Part shown: piece after piece, positions 53,591-63,923 of the stretch
How positions within the stretch are numbered: the first letter of the stretch is position 1
Layout: each line of letters begins with the position of its first letter
DNA from: an uncultured Ferrovibrio sp.
Lineage (GTDB): Bacteria > Pseudomonadota > Alphaproteobacteria > Ferrovibrionales > Ferrovibrionaceae
Reading direction: 5' to 3'
Assembly (NCBI RefSeq): GCF_937960835.1
Contig: NZ_CALGPC010000018.1
Span: 92,602-156,601, forward strand
Length of the DNA stretch: 64,000 nt
Notes under the pieces: model-generated
The model's input: the letters and a program-made list of their open reading frames with translations, nothing else
The model's database searches: none
What the model was told of the DNA's origin: nothing
Position numbers and translations under genes: made by a program

Positions 53591-54622
53591 ATGGCGGATC
53601 CGCGGTTCTTTGAGCGGGCCGGGCCCTTCAGTCTGGGCGAATTGGCTAGCCGCATAGGTGCCGAGCTGGTCGATCCCACTCAAGCCTCGAAGCAGATCAT
53701 AGATGTTGCTCCCCTGGATCAAGCCAATGGGGAGCAACTGGCGTTTCTGGACAATCCGAAATACGCCGATGCCTTTGCTGCCACCAAGGCCGGTGCCTGC
53801 ATCCTGCATGAAAAGCATCGCAGCTTGGCACCGCCGGATGTGGCTTTGCTGCTGTCACCCAAGCCGTATCTAAGCTACGCCCGCGCGGCGCAGCTGTTTT
53901 ATCCGGCGCCGAAGCCGCCGGCCGGCATTCACCCATCAGCCGTGATCCAGGATGGAGCTAAGCTGGGAGAGGGGATCTCGATCAGTCCTCTGGCCGTCAT
54001 CGAGGCCGGTGCCGAGATCGGACCAGGCAGTTCCATTGGCTCGGGCACGGTAGTTGGGCGCAACGTCGTCATCGGCGCTGATTGCCGGATTGGTCCTTCT
54101 GTCACACTCACCCACTGCATTATCGGTAGCCGGGTGACGCTCCATCCCGGGGTGCGCATCGGACAGGATGGTTTTGGTTTCGCCCCGGACCCCACCGGAC
54201 ACGTGAAGGTTCCGCAACTTGGCCGCGTTGTGATCGGCGACGATTGCGAGATCGGCGCCAACACGACGGTGGACCGTGGCGCCGGCCCGGACACGGTCAT
54301 CGGACCGGGGTGTTGGATTGATAATTTGGTGCAAATCGGGCACAACGTGACCCTCGGTCGAGGGTGCATTGTTGTCGCTCAGGCCGGCATCGCCGGATCG
54401 ACCCAGCTTGGCGATTTCGTGGTTCTGGCGGCGCAGAGTGGCGTCGCGGGCCATCTGAAATTGGGGATGGGGGCGAGAGTGGGAGCAAAGTCGGGCGTGA
54501 TGACCGATATCCCTGCTGGGGAAAGCTACTTCGGCATTCCGGCAACGAGAGTGAAGGAATATTTCCGTCAGGTCGCCACCCTTAGGCGGCTGACGCAAAA
54601 GAAGGGTGCGCAAAATGAATGA
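53591..54622 (+). CDS. lpxD: UDP-3-O-(3-hydroxyacyl)glucosamine N-acyltransferase
   Basis: 343 residues. An N-terminal uridine-binding domain (about 1-100, L-A-F-L-D-N-P-K-Y) precedes a left-handed beta-helix of hexapeptide repeats beginning G-I-H-P-S-A-V-I. R-I-G-Q-D-G-F-G-F-A is a family block and the catalytic His is expected in L-V-Q-I-G-H-N-V. Third lipid A step. Overlaps fabZ by 8 bp. Confidence 0.97.
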   Translation: MADPRFFERAGPFSLGELASRIGAELVDPTQASKQIIDVAPLDQANGEQLAFLDNPKYADAFAATKAGACILHEKHRSLAPPDVALLLSPKPYLSYARAAQLFYPAPKPPAGIHPSAVIQDGAKLGEGISISPLAVIEAGAEIGPGSSIGSGTVVGRNVVIGADCRIGPSVTLTHCIIGSRVTLHPGVRIGQDGFGFAPDPTGHVKVPQLGRVVIGDDCEIGANTTVDRGAGPDTVIGPGCWIDNLVQIGHNVTLGRGCIVVAQAGIAGSTQLGDFVVLAAQSGVAGHLKLGMGARVGAKSGVMTDIPAGESYFGIPATRVKEYFRQVATLRRLTQKKGAQNE

Positions 54623-55085
54623 TACCCAGGCTGGAGCCAGCGCAGGTTCCGTCGACATTCTCCGTATCATGGAGATGATTCCGCACCGTTACCCGATGCT
54701 TCTCATTGATCGGGTTGTGGAGATGCATGCCGGCAAAAGCGCCGTCGGCATCAAGAATGTGACGATGAACGAACCGCAGTTCACCGGCCATTTCCCGACC
54801 CAGCCTGTCATGCCCGGCGTGATGATCGTGGAAAGCATGGCCCAGACGGCGGCGGTGCTGGTGGTTTATACGCTGGGTAAGGAGTCGGAAGGCAAGCTCG
54901 TCTACTTCATGACCATCGACGAGGCGCGCTTCCGCAAGCCGGTTACGCCCGGCGATCAGATGCATATCCACGTCTCGGCGCTGAAGCAGCGCGGCGCGGT
55001 TTGGAAATTCGAGGGCAAAGCCATGGTTGACGGCAAGCTCGCAGCCGAGGCGGTATTCTCCGCCATGATCCTCGATAAGAAGTAA
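54615..55085 (+). CDS. fabZ: 3-hydroxyacyl-ACP dehydratase FabZ
   Basis: 156 residues from ATG 54615, with GAAGGGTG upstream; an in-frame GTG at 54606 is less likely. I-P-H-R-Y-P-M-L-L-I-D, F-T-G-H-F-P and P-V-M-P-G-V-M-I-V-E-S-M-A-Q hold the catalytic His and Glu of the hotdog dehydratase. It competes with LpxD/LpxA for hydroxyacyl-ACP, which explains its place in this cluster. Confidence 0.97.
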   Translation: MNDTQAGASAGSVDILRIMEMIPHRYPMLLIDRVVEMHAGKSAVGIKNVTMNEPQFTGHFPTQPVMPGVMIVESMAQTAAVLVVYTLGKESEGKLVYFMTIDEARFRKPVTPGDQMHIHVSALKQRGAVWKFEGKAMVDGKLAAEAVFSAMILDKK

Positions 55086-55088
55086 TCG

Positions 55089-55892
55089 ATGTCGCAGATC
55101 CATCCCACCGCTGTTGTCGAAGATGGCGCGAAAATCGGCGCCGGCGTCCGCATCGGCCCGTATTGTCATGTCGGTCCGCAGGTTGAATTGGGCGATGGCG
55201 TCGAGCTGCTGAGCCATGCCGTGGTTGCCGGCATTACGACGGTGGGAGAGGGCACCCGGATTTTTCCGTTCGCCTCCATCGGCCATCAGCCCCAGGATCT
55301 GAAATTCAAGGGCGAGCCGTCACGCCTGGTGATTGGCAAGAACAATACCATCCGGGAAGGAGTCACCATGAATCCCGGAACCGAAGGCGGCGGCATGCTG
55401 ACGCGGGTCGGTGATAATTGCCTGTTCATGGCTGGTGCACATGTCGCCCATGACTGCCTGCTCGGCAACAACGTGATCATGGCGAACAACGCCACGCTTG
55501 CGGGGCATATCGAAGTCGGAGATTTCGCCTTTGTTGGCGGTCTGGCGGCGGTGCACCAGTTCTGCCGCATCGGTCCGCATGCCATGATCGGCGGAATGTC
55601 CGGCGTGGAGCAGGATGTCATTCCCTACGGTATGGTAATCGGGAACCGGGCGCATCTGACCGGCCTGAACCTTGTCGGCTTGAAGCGGCGCGGGTTCGAG
55701 CGCGAAGACATCACCAGCCTGCGCGCCGCCTATGATCAGCTCTTCAGCGGCGGCGGAACCTTCGTTCAGCGACTGGACGAAGTTGCACGGAAATTTGCGC
55801 AAGTCGCTCTGGTGCAAGAGGTGATCACCTTCATCCGCAATGCCTCAAAGCGCGGCATCTGTCAGCCGCAGGCGGATGGCACATCCTCGTAA
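55089..55892 (+). CDS. lpxA: UDP-N-acetylglucosamine O-acyltransferase
   Basis: 267 residues: hexapeptide left-handed helix from I-H-P-T-A-V-V-E, with catalytic His in A-H-V-A-H-D-C, then G-A-V-H-Q-F-C-type block (here A-A-V-H-Q-F-C-R-I-G) and a helical C-terminus. First committed step of lipid A synthesis. lpxI starts inside its last codons (17-bp overlap). Confidence 0.97.
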   Translation: MSQIHPTAVVEDGAKIGAGVRIGPYCHVGPQVELGDGVELLSHAVVAGITTVGEGTRIFPFASIGHQPQDLKFKGEPSRLVIGKNNTIREGVTMNPGTEGGGMLTRVGDNCLFMAGAHVAHDCLLGNNVIMANNATLAGHIEVGDFAFVGGLAAVHQFCRIGPHAMIGGMSGVEQDVIPYGMVIGNRAHLTGLNLVGLKRRGFEREDITSLRAAYDQLFSGGGTFVQRLDEVARKFAQVALVQEVITFIRNASKRGICQPQADGTSS

Positions 55893-56700
55893 ACTTGGCT
55901 TGATTGCTGGCGGCGGACGCATTCCGGCGCTGGTCCGTGATGTCTGCCATGCCGAGGGACGTCCTCTTTTCATTGCAGCGCTGAACGGCTTTTGCGATCC
56001 GGCCACTGTCGCGGGGACGGACCATGCGTGGCTGGATCTGCCCCAGGTTGGCCGTCTACTGAAAACCTTGCGGGAAGCCGGGGTGCAAGATGTCTGCTTG
56101 TGCGGACGGGTAGCCAAGCCGGATTTCTCGATGTTGAAGCCGGACTGGCGGGGCGCAATGCTACTGCCTAGCTTCATCAAAGCGGCGATGGTTGGCGATG
56201 ATGCCATTCTGAGGGTCGTTGTCGCCGTGTTCGAACAGGAGGGCTTTGGCGTTGTCGGCGCTGACGAGATCACCGCCGAAATCCTTGCGAAGGACAAGCA
56301 ATACGGCGCACTGGCGCCCGATGCCTTCCAAAGGACTGACATAGCCGTAGGCATCGCCGCTGCCCGTGCCTTGGGGCGCGCTGATCGCGGCCAGGCCGCA
56401 GTTGCCAGCAATGGACAGGTAGTGGGTCTGGAGGATGATGCAGGCACCGATGCGTTGCTGGACCGGATGGCATCGCTGCCGGCCGCGCGTGGCGGCGTCT
56501 TGGTGAAGTGCGTGAAGCCGCAGCAGGAACGCCGGGTCGATCTGCCAACCATCGGTGTGACGACTGTTGAGAATGCCGCGGCTGCGGGATTGAAGGGCAT
56601 TGCGGTGGAAGCTGGTGCCGCGTTGATCGTCGATGCGCGGGAAACCGCCGCTGCAGCGGATCGCCTAGGTCTATTCCTGGTGGGCTTCCGCGATGAGTGA
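55876..56700 (+). CDS. lpxI: UDP-2,3-diacylglucosamine diphosphatase LpxI
   Basis: 274 residues from ATG 55876 (overlap of 17 bp with lpxA). Start K-L-G-L-I-A-G-G-G-R-I-P and the C-terminal half with K-C-V-K-P-Q-Q-E-R-R-V-D-L-P-T-I-G are typical of LpxI, the Mg-dependent enzyme that replaces LpxH in alphaproteobacteria. It makes lipid X from UDP-diacylglucosamine. Overlaps lpxB by 8 bp. Confidence 0.95.
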   Translation: MAHPRKLGLIAGGGRIPALVRDVCHAEGRPLFIAALNGFCDPATVAGTDHAWLDLPQVGRLLKTLREAGVQDVCLCGRVAKPDFSMLKPDWRGAMLLPSFIKAAMVGDDAILRVVVAVFEQEGFGVVGADEITAEILAKDKQYGALAPDAFQRTDIAVGIAAARALGRADRGQAAVASNGQVVGLEDDAGTDALLDRMASLPAARGGVLVKCVKPQQERRVDLPTIGVTTVENAAAAGLKGIAVEAGAALIVDARETAAAADRLGLFLVGFRDE

Positions 56701-57895
56701 GGCCCGGCCGTTACGCATTGCCTTGATCGCGGGTGAACCATCCGGTGATGTCCTTGGCGCAGGCCTCATGCGGGCGCTGCGGGAGCAGACCAGCGGGAAT
56801 GTTGTCTTCCAAGGCGTGGGCGGTGCCCAGATGATTGCGGAGGGTCTGCAAAGCCTGTTTCCCATTGCAGACCTGTCGGTCATGGGGTTGGTCGAGATTC
56901 TGCCGCGCGCGCGTCTGTTGCTGCGGCGTATCGACCAGACGGCGCGGTTTATACAGGACAACCCGCCGGATGTTGTCGTCACCATCGATAGCCCCGGCTT
57001 CACGCGCCGCGTCGCGCAGCGCCTCTTTGATCAGCGCGTTTCAGAGCATCGTTTCCCGCTGGTGCACTATGTCGCGCCAACGGTCTGGGCGTGGCGCCCG
57101 AAGCGGGCGGAGAGACTGACGAGGCTCTATGACCATCTCATGGTCCTGCTGCCGTTTGAGCCGCCATATTTCGAGGCTGTCGGCCTCAAAACCACTTTTG
57201 TCGGTCACCCCGCTGTGGAGACCCTGGCGCGGGCTCGCCAAGCCGAGGCGGCAGCCGAACGGAATTTTCGCGAGCGCCATGGCATTGCACCGGATGCGCG
57301 CCTGCTTGCTCTCCTGCCTGGCAGCCGGAAAGGTGAGGTTAATCGCCTGCTACCGGTGTTCACCGATGTGCTGCGGCAATTGAAAGCTCATGACCTGAAC
57401 CTTCATCTTCTGGTGCCGACCGTGGAAACGGTGGCTCCGGTGGTAAAGGCAGCTGCACCAAATTTGCCCATGCCGGCCACGGTGATCGAGGCGCCTGCCG
57501 AAAGGTATGCAGCGATGATCGCGGCGGAGGCTGCTTTGGCAGCCTCCGGAACGGCGACTTTGGAACTCGGCTTGGCTGAAACGCCAACCGTGCTGGCTTA
57601 CAAGGTCAATCCGATTACCGCGGCGATCGTCCGGCGTTTGATCCGCACACCCTATGCAGGACTTGTGAACATCCTGCAGCAGCGGGAAGTCATGCCGGAA
57701 TTTCTGCAGGAGCGTTGTCGGCCAGAACTGATCACACCGGCGTTGCTGCGATTACTGACCGAGCCGGCCGCCCGCCAGGCTCAGATCGATGCCTGCCGTG
57801 CGGTGGCGGTGCAGCTAGGCAGCGCCGAGGCAATCGGGCCGAGCGCAAGAGCTGCGCGTGCTGTTCTTGCCATGGTGGCCGGGGGCAAGGGCTGA
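56693..57895 (+). CDS. lpxB: lipid A disaccharide synthase
   Basis: 400 residues, GT19 family. I-A-G-E-P-S-G-D-V-L-G-A at the N-terminus, F-Q-G-V-G-G-A-Q-M, Y-V-A-P-T-V-W-A-W, L-L-P-G-S-R-K-G-E-V and A-A-S-G-T-A-T-L-E-L are all signatures. It joins lipid X and UDP-diacylglucosamine. Last gene of the envelope operon that begins at pyrH or frr. Confidence 0.97.
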   Translation: MSEARPLRIALIAGEPSGDVLGAGLMRALREQTSGNVVFQGVGGAQMIAEGLQSLFPIADLSVMGLVEILPRARLLLRRIDQTARFIQDNPPDVVVTIDSPGFTRRVAQRLFDQRVSEHRFPLVHYVAPTVWAWRPKRAERLTRLYDHLMVLLPFEPPYFEAVGLKTTFVGHPAVETLARARQAEAAAERNFRERHGIAPDARLLALLPGSRKGEVNRLLPVFTDVLRQLKAHDLNLHLLVPTVETVAPVVKAAAPNLPMPATVIEAPAERYAAMIAAEAALAASGTATLELGLAETPTVLAYKVNPITAAIVRRLIRTPYAGLVNILQQREVMPEFLQERCRPELITPALLRLLTEPAARQAQIDACRAVAVQLGSAEAIGPSARAARAVLAMVAGGKG

Positions 57896-57966
57896 CTCGA
57901 CATTGCACCTGTTCCAGCCATATCAATGCCATATCGAAAAATGCATGACCCAAGAGGAGAGTGAGC

Positions 57967-58410
57967 ATGAGTGAAGCCCCCGCATTGCAGAAGACCTCAG
58001 GTGCAGAGGCGGCACCCTACCGCATGCTGCACACGATGCTGAGGGTCCTGGATCTCGAGAAATCGCTGGATTTCTATGTCAACAAGATGGGGATGAAGCT
58101 GCTGCGGCGGAAAGATTATCCGTCGGGCGAATTCACCTTGGCATTTGTCGGCTACGGCGATGAATCCGAGCAGGCCGTGATTGAGCTGACCCATAACTGG
58201 GGCCAGAAGGAGCCGTACACGATCGGCAGCGGCTACGGCCATATTGCCATCGGCGTGCCGGATATTTATGGCCTGTGCGAAAAGCTGCAGGCTGCGGGTG
58301 TCAAGATTCCCCGCCCGCCGGGGCCGATGAAGCATGGCGGCAGCGTCATCGCCTTCGTGGAGGATCCGGACGGCTACAAGGTCGAGCTGATCGAGCGTAA
58401 GCCCGAATAG
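57967..58410 (+). CDS. gloA: lactoylglutathione lyase (glyoxalase I)
   Basis: 147 residues from ATG 57967, which has AGGAGA seven bases upstream; GTG 57961 is an alternative. VOC fold with L-H-T-M-L-R-V, metal Glu in V-I-E-L-T-H-N-W, G-H-I-A-I-G-V and the C-terminal P-D-G-Y-K-V-E-L-I. R-R-K-D-Y-P-S-G-E-F-T is the GloA loop. It detoxifies methylglyoxal with glutathione. Followed by a terminator. Confidence 0.95.
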   Translation: MSEAPALQKTSGAEAAPYRMLHTMLRVLDLEKSLDFYVNKMGMKLLRRKDYPSGEFTLAFVGYGDESEQAVIELTHNWGQKEPYTIGSGYGHIAIGVPDIYGLCEKLQAAGVKIPRPPGPMKHGGSVIAFVEDPDGYKVELIERKPE

Positions 58411-58434
58411 GCACTTGCCGAGTTCAGAAAAACG

Positions 58435-58461
58435 AAAGGCCCGGTGAAAACCGGGCCTTTT
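58435..58461. terminator. bidirectional terminator after gloA
   Basis: AAAGGCCCGGT (58435-58445) and ACCGGGCCTTT (58450-58460) pair perfectly around a GAAA tetraloop, with T-runs or A-runs on both sides, so it can stop transcripts from gloA and from the convergent gltA side. Confidence 0.92.
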
Positions 58462-58479
58462 CTATTCTGGATCAGGCGT

Positions 58480-58704
58480 TCAGAACCGCGTGGCGATCCA
58501 GGCTAGTCCGACCGCCACGATGACCAGCCACAGCCATGTCTGCGGGCGACGGAGCAGGGAGCGGGGTGCCATCCGATTGTCGTTGGCGGGCAATGGCATG
58601 GTGAGGAATCCGGGACGCAACCATCCGTAACCCGTGGCCCGGGTCCCTGAAGGTGGCTGGCCGCCCTGTCGTTCCGCTCCCTTGCGCATCGGCCCGCCTC
58701 CCAT
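58480..58704 (-). CDS. small membrane-tail protein, unknown
   Basis: 74 residues from ATG 58704, which has GGAAAGAG about 9 bases upstream; ATG 58722 would add six residues without a ribosome site. Gly/Arg-rich N-terminus, a P-A-N-D-N motif near the middle, and one C-terminal hydrophobic helix (about the last 20 residues, W-L-W-L-V-I-V-A-V-G). It follows gltA by about 33 bp on the same strand and ends near the shared terminator. Could be a tail-anchored protein or a chance frame. Confidence 0.4.
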   Translation of the reverse strand: MGGGPMRKGAERQGGQPPSGTRATGYGWLRPGFLTMPLPANDNRMAPRSLLRRPQTWLWLVIVAVGLAWIATRF

Positions 58705-58737
58705 CGGTGCCGCTCTTTCCATCAATTAAACCGCCGA

Positions 58738-60042
58738 TCAGCCTCGCTTGTCGAGCGGAATAAACGGCCGCTTGGTCGCACCCGTGAAGAGCTGCCGCGG
58801 ACGGCCGATCTTCTGCGCGGGATCTTCGATCATCTCGTTCCACTGAGCGATCCAGCCGACCGTGCGGGCAAGCGCGAACAGCGCCGTGAACATCGCGGTC
58901 GGGAAGCCCATGGCCCGCAGGATGATGCCCGAGTAGAAGTCGACGTTCGGATAGAGCTTCTTCTCGACGAAATAATCGTCTTCCAGGGCAATTCGTTCCA
59001 ACTCCATCGCCAGCTTGAGCAGCGGCTCGTCCTTGACGCCAAGAACGTCGAGCACCTCGTGGCAGGTCTGGCGCATCACCTTGGCGCGCGGATCGTAGTT
59101 CTTGTAGACGCGATGGCCGAAGCCCATCAGACGGAAGCCGGAGCTCTTGTCCTTGGCCTTCTTGATCGCTTCACCGACTTTGTCGACCGAACCGATCTCT
59201 TCCAGCATCTTCAGCACGGCTTCGTTGGCGCCGCCATGCGCTGGGCCCCAGAGGCAGGCGATACCGGCGGCGATACAGGCGAACGGATTGGCGCCCGAGG
59301 AACCGGCCAGACGGACCGTCGAGGTCGACGCATTCTGCTCATGGTCAGCATGCAGAATGAAGATGCGGTCCATGGCGCGGGCCAGAACCGGATTCACCTT
59401 GTACGGCTCGGCAGGCACGCCGAAGGTCATCTGCAGGAAGTTCTCGGCATAGCCAAGATCGTTGCGAGGATACATGAACGGCTGGCCGACCGAATACTTG
59501 TAGGCCATCGCCGCAATGGTCGGCATCTTCGCGATCAGCCGGTGCTGGGCGATCATGCGCTGATGCGGATCATCGTAATCCGTCTGGTCGTGATAGAAGG
59601 CCGACAGTGCACCGACCACGCCGCACATCACCGCCATCGGGTGGGCGTCGCGCCGGAAGCCGCGGAACAGGAACTGGATCTGCTCATGCACCATGGTGTG
59701 CATGGTGATCGAGCGCTCGAATTCGGCGCGCTGCTTGGCGGTCGGCAATTCACCGTTCAGCAGCAGGTAGCAGGTTTCAAGGAAGGTCGATTGCTCGGCC
59801 AGCTCGGCGATGTCGTAGCCACGATAGAGCAGCACGCCCTTGTCGCCGTCGATATAGGTGATCTTGCTTTCAGTGCTCGCCGTGGAGGTAAATCCCGGGT
59901 CGTAGGTGAAATATCCGGACTCAGCATAAAGCTTGCGGATATCGATCACCGACGGGCCTACAGTGCCGTCCAGAACGGGGAGGGTGATGGTCTTGCCGGT
60001 ATTCGGATCGTGGAGCGTAACAGGCTGTTTGCCGGCGGTCAT
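58738..60042 (-). CDS. gltA: citrate synthase (type II)
   Basis: 434 residues from ATG 60042, which has GGGGGT upstream; the frame is open for 57 more codons, but they lie beyond the likely transcription start. Catalytic blocks: H-A-D-H-E-Q-N-A-S-T-S-T, G-P-A-H-G-G-A-N-E-A and M-G-F-G-H-R-V-Y-K-N-Y-D-P-R-A. Condenses acetyl-CoA and oxaloacetate. In many alphaproteobacteria gltA lies beside lpxB, as here. Confidence 0.97.
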   Translation of the reverse strand: MTAGKQPVTLHDPNTGKTITLPVLDGTVGPSVIDIRKLYAESGYFTYDPGFTSTASTESKITYIDGDKGVLLYRGYDIAELAEQSTFLETCYLLLNGELPTAKQRAEFERSITMHTMVHEQIQFLFRGFRRDAHPMAVMCGVVGALSAFYHDQTDYDDPHQRMIAQHRLIAKMPTIAAMAYKYSVGQPFMYPRNDLGYAENFLQMTFGVPAEPYKVNPVLARAMDRIFILHADHEQNASTSTVRLAGSSGANPFACIAAGIACLWGPAHGGANEAVLKMLEEIGSVDKVGEAIKKAKDKSSGFRLMGFGHRVYKNYDPRAKVMRQTCHEVLDVLGVKDEPLLKLAMELERIALEDDYFVEKKLYPNVDFYSGIILRAMGFPTAMFTALFALARTVGWIAQWNEMIEDPAQKIGRPRQLFTGATKRPFIPLDKRG

Positions 60043-60093
60043 AATTGCGTACCCCCAGGGTTGATGACTGCTATCTGATTTGTAGTGCCAACA

Positions 60094-60122
60094 ATTATAG
60101 GGGGCGTCGCGCGCCGGAGAAA
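60094..60122 (-). promoter_or_regulatory. candidate gltA promoter
   Basis: On the minus strand TATAAT (60094-60099) is a perfect -10 element; the -35 around 60117-60123 (TTTCTC or TTTTCT) is weak. Transcription would start near 60087 and leave about 45 nt of leader before ATG 60042, supporting that start codon. Confidence 0.5.
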
Positions 60123-60506
60123 AGCCTTCGGCTACTCGCAAAATATCCGACCTTAGATGAATAAATTTTGTAGCGACGCCGTGCCGTGTGCGTAGGCGAA
60201 TGTGTCGATACAAAGAGACAAAACCAACCCCTCTGATAGATATGCGACAGATTGTTTCGCGACCTATGAGAGGTTTTCAGCCGCCGCTTTTCGTCGTCCA
60301 GCACTCCTAACATTCCTTGTTTGAAACTAGCCCGTGGTCACTCCTTCGTAACCTTGGCGGCAGGTCTGGGGCGGTCGGGACACCGGTCGGGGCGAGGGCG
60401 GGGCGGCGAAGGCCAGTCTGACAAGAGCGGCATGGCAAGGCGGCTTGGGCGATTCTCCGGTTGTGGACATTCATATTCTCCCATAGCCTGCTCGCGAAGG
60501 CGGAAT

Positions 60507-60521
60507 GTTCGCTCAATGTTC
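60507..60521. promoter_or_regulatory. LexA-type SOS box GTTC-N7-GTTC
   Basis: GTTC (60507-60510), seven bases, GTTC (60518-60521) matches the alphaproteobacterial LexA operator; on the minus strand it reads GAAC-ATTGAGC-GAAC. No SOS gene is adjacent on either side. It may be orphan, control a small transcript, or be left over from a rearranged neighbourhood. Confidence 0.5.
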
Positions 60522-60631
60522 TGTGTTTTTCGAATGGCCTGAGGCTTGAATCTGTCCCCGGCTCCTTGGCGAATCCGCTCATTTCGCCGGTCGGCCAAAA
60601 GATCGTCGAAAAGCTTCAAAACCTGCTTGAC

Positions 60632-60680
60632 CCACCACCGGCCCCAGAGTAGTTTCCGCCCCGCGATTCGACGGTGGTGG
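60632..60680. repeat. 9-bp perfect inverted repeat
   Basis: CCACCACCG (60632-60640) and CGGTGGTGG (60672-60680) are perfectly complementary across 31 bases. It encloses the TAG that ends the open plus-strand frame. It could be a terminator-like hairpin without T-tract or part of the rpsL upstream region. Confidence 0.5.
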
Positions 60681-60906
60681 TAGGGGTTCAACCTAGACGC
60701 ACACGTCGATGAACGGCCAGGGTCTCCGTAGCGCTCACGTCGAGACCAGGCTTACGCAAGGGACATACTGACCCCTCTCCGCGGCCGATGGGCCGCAAGG
60801 ATGGGTCTGGAGCGAAGTTAGGGCGGGCTGCCAGGCTGTGAAGCTGATGGTGGTTCGCCTCGGTTGTTTTTGTGTGTTGGACCAACTTGGCGGAGTTTTC
60901 ACTCGT

Positions 60907-61278
60907 ATGCCGACGATCAACCAGCTGATCCGCAAGCCGCGTTCGCCGAAGCCGGAGCGCGACAAGGTGCCCGCGCTGCAGGAATGCCCTCAGCGCCGCG
61001 GTGTTTGCACCCGCGTCTATACGACGACGCCGAAGAAGCCGAACTCGGCTCTTCGTAAGGTCGCCCGTGTGCGCCTGACCAACGGCTTTGAGGTCACCAG
61101 CTACATTCCTGGCGAGGGTCATAACCTCCAGGAACACTCCGTGGTGATGATCCGCGGCGGCCGCGTGAAGGATTTGCCGGGCGTGCGTTACCACATCATC
61201 CGCGGTGTGCTGGATACGCAGGGCGTCAAGGATCGCAAGCAGCGTCGTTCGAAGTACGGCGCCAAGCGTCCGAAGTAA
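60907..61278 (+). CDS. rpsL: 30S ribosomal protein S12
   Basis: 123 residues from ATG 60907, the start of the invariant P-T-I-N-Q-L-I-R-K. An open extension upstream is not part of S12. T-T-P-K-K-P-N-S-A-L-R-K-V-A includes Lys43, and Lys88 precedes the Asp89 modification site in R-V-K-D-L-P-G; both lysines are wild type, so no streptomycin-resistance allele is seen. First gene of the str operon. Confidence 0.98.
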   Translation: MPTINQLIRKPRSPKPERDKVPALQECPQRRGVCTRVYTTTPKKPNSALRKVARVRLTNGFEVTSYIPGEGHNLQEHSVVMIRGGRVKDLPGVRYHIIRGVLDTQGVKDRKQRRSKYGAKRPK

Positions 61279-61293
61279 TCTAGGAGAGACTCG

Positions 61294-61764
61294 ATGTCGC
61301 GTCGCCACGCTGCCGAGAAGCGCGAAATCCTGCCGGACCCGAAGTTCGGCGATGTCACGCTGACCAAGTTCATGAACATGCTGATGTACGACGGCAAGAA
61401 GTCTGCCGCCGAAGCCATCATTTATGGTGCGCTGGACCGCATCAAGGCGAAGACTGGCAACGATCCGGTCAAGCTGTTCCACGACGCGCTGAACAACGTA
61501 CGCCCGCAGATCGAAGTGCGTTCGCGTCGCGTCGGTGGCGCCACCTACCAGGTGCCCGTCGAAGTCCGTCATGACCGCGGCCAGGCGCTGGCGATCCGCT
61601 GGCTGATCGCGGCTGCCCGCAGCCGTGGCGAGAACACCATGATTGACCGTCTGTCGGGCGAGCTGCTGGATGCGGCGAACGGCCGTGGCGGTTCGGTCAA
61701 GAAGCGCGAAGACACTCATCGTATGGCGGAGGCCAATAAGGCCTTCTCGCATTACCGCTGGTAA
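61294..61764 (+). CDS. rpsG: 30S ribosomal protein S7
   Basis: 156 residues. M-S-R-R-H-A-A-E-K-R, K-F-M-N-M-L-M-Y-D-G-K-K-S-A-A, and R-R-V-G-G-A-T-Y-Q-V-P-V-E-V are S7 signatures; it ends with F-S-H-Y-R-W. S7 nucleates the 30S head and in E. coli is the autoregulator of this operon. Preceded by AGGAGA, 15 bp after rpsL. Confidence 0.98.
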   Translation: MSRRHAAEKREILPDPKFGDVTLTKFMNMLMYDGKKSAAEAIIYGALDRIKAKTGNDPVKLFHDALNNVRPQIEVRSRRVGGATYQVPVEVRHDRGQALAIRWLIAAARSRGENTMIDRLSGELLDAANGRGGSVKKREDTHRMAEANKAFSHYRW

Positions 61765-61794
61765 TCGGCGGATCAAGAGTACCTGGAGATCGTC

Positions 61795-63873
<2,079 letters not shown>

Positions 63874-63923
63874 GACACGAACGGCATTTAGAAGATAGAC
63901 ATCCGATATAGCGGAGAAGGCAA

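Larger units (their letters stand above)
60123..60906. other. gltA-rpsL junction, about 780 bp without a secure gene
   Basis: Several short frames exist on both strands, none convincing. A plus-strand frame open from 60422 to the TAG at 60652 has moderately coding-like third positions but no good start codon or homology I recognise, so it may be a gene remnant. The stretch holds a LexA-type box, a 9-bp inverted repeat and GTGTCGATAC (60202-60211). The rpsL promoter must lie in its last part; CATACT near 60764 is only a weak candidate. Confidence 0.5.

Noticed and set aside
60338..60691. A 117-codon minus-strand frame across the LexA-type box
   Set aside because: It would contain the SOS box and the 9-bp inverted repeat within coding sequence, has no ribosome site, and overlaps other equally open frames.
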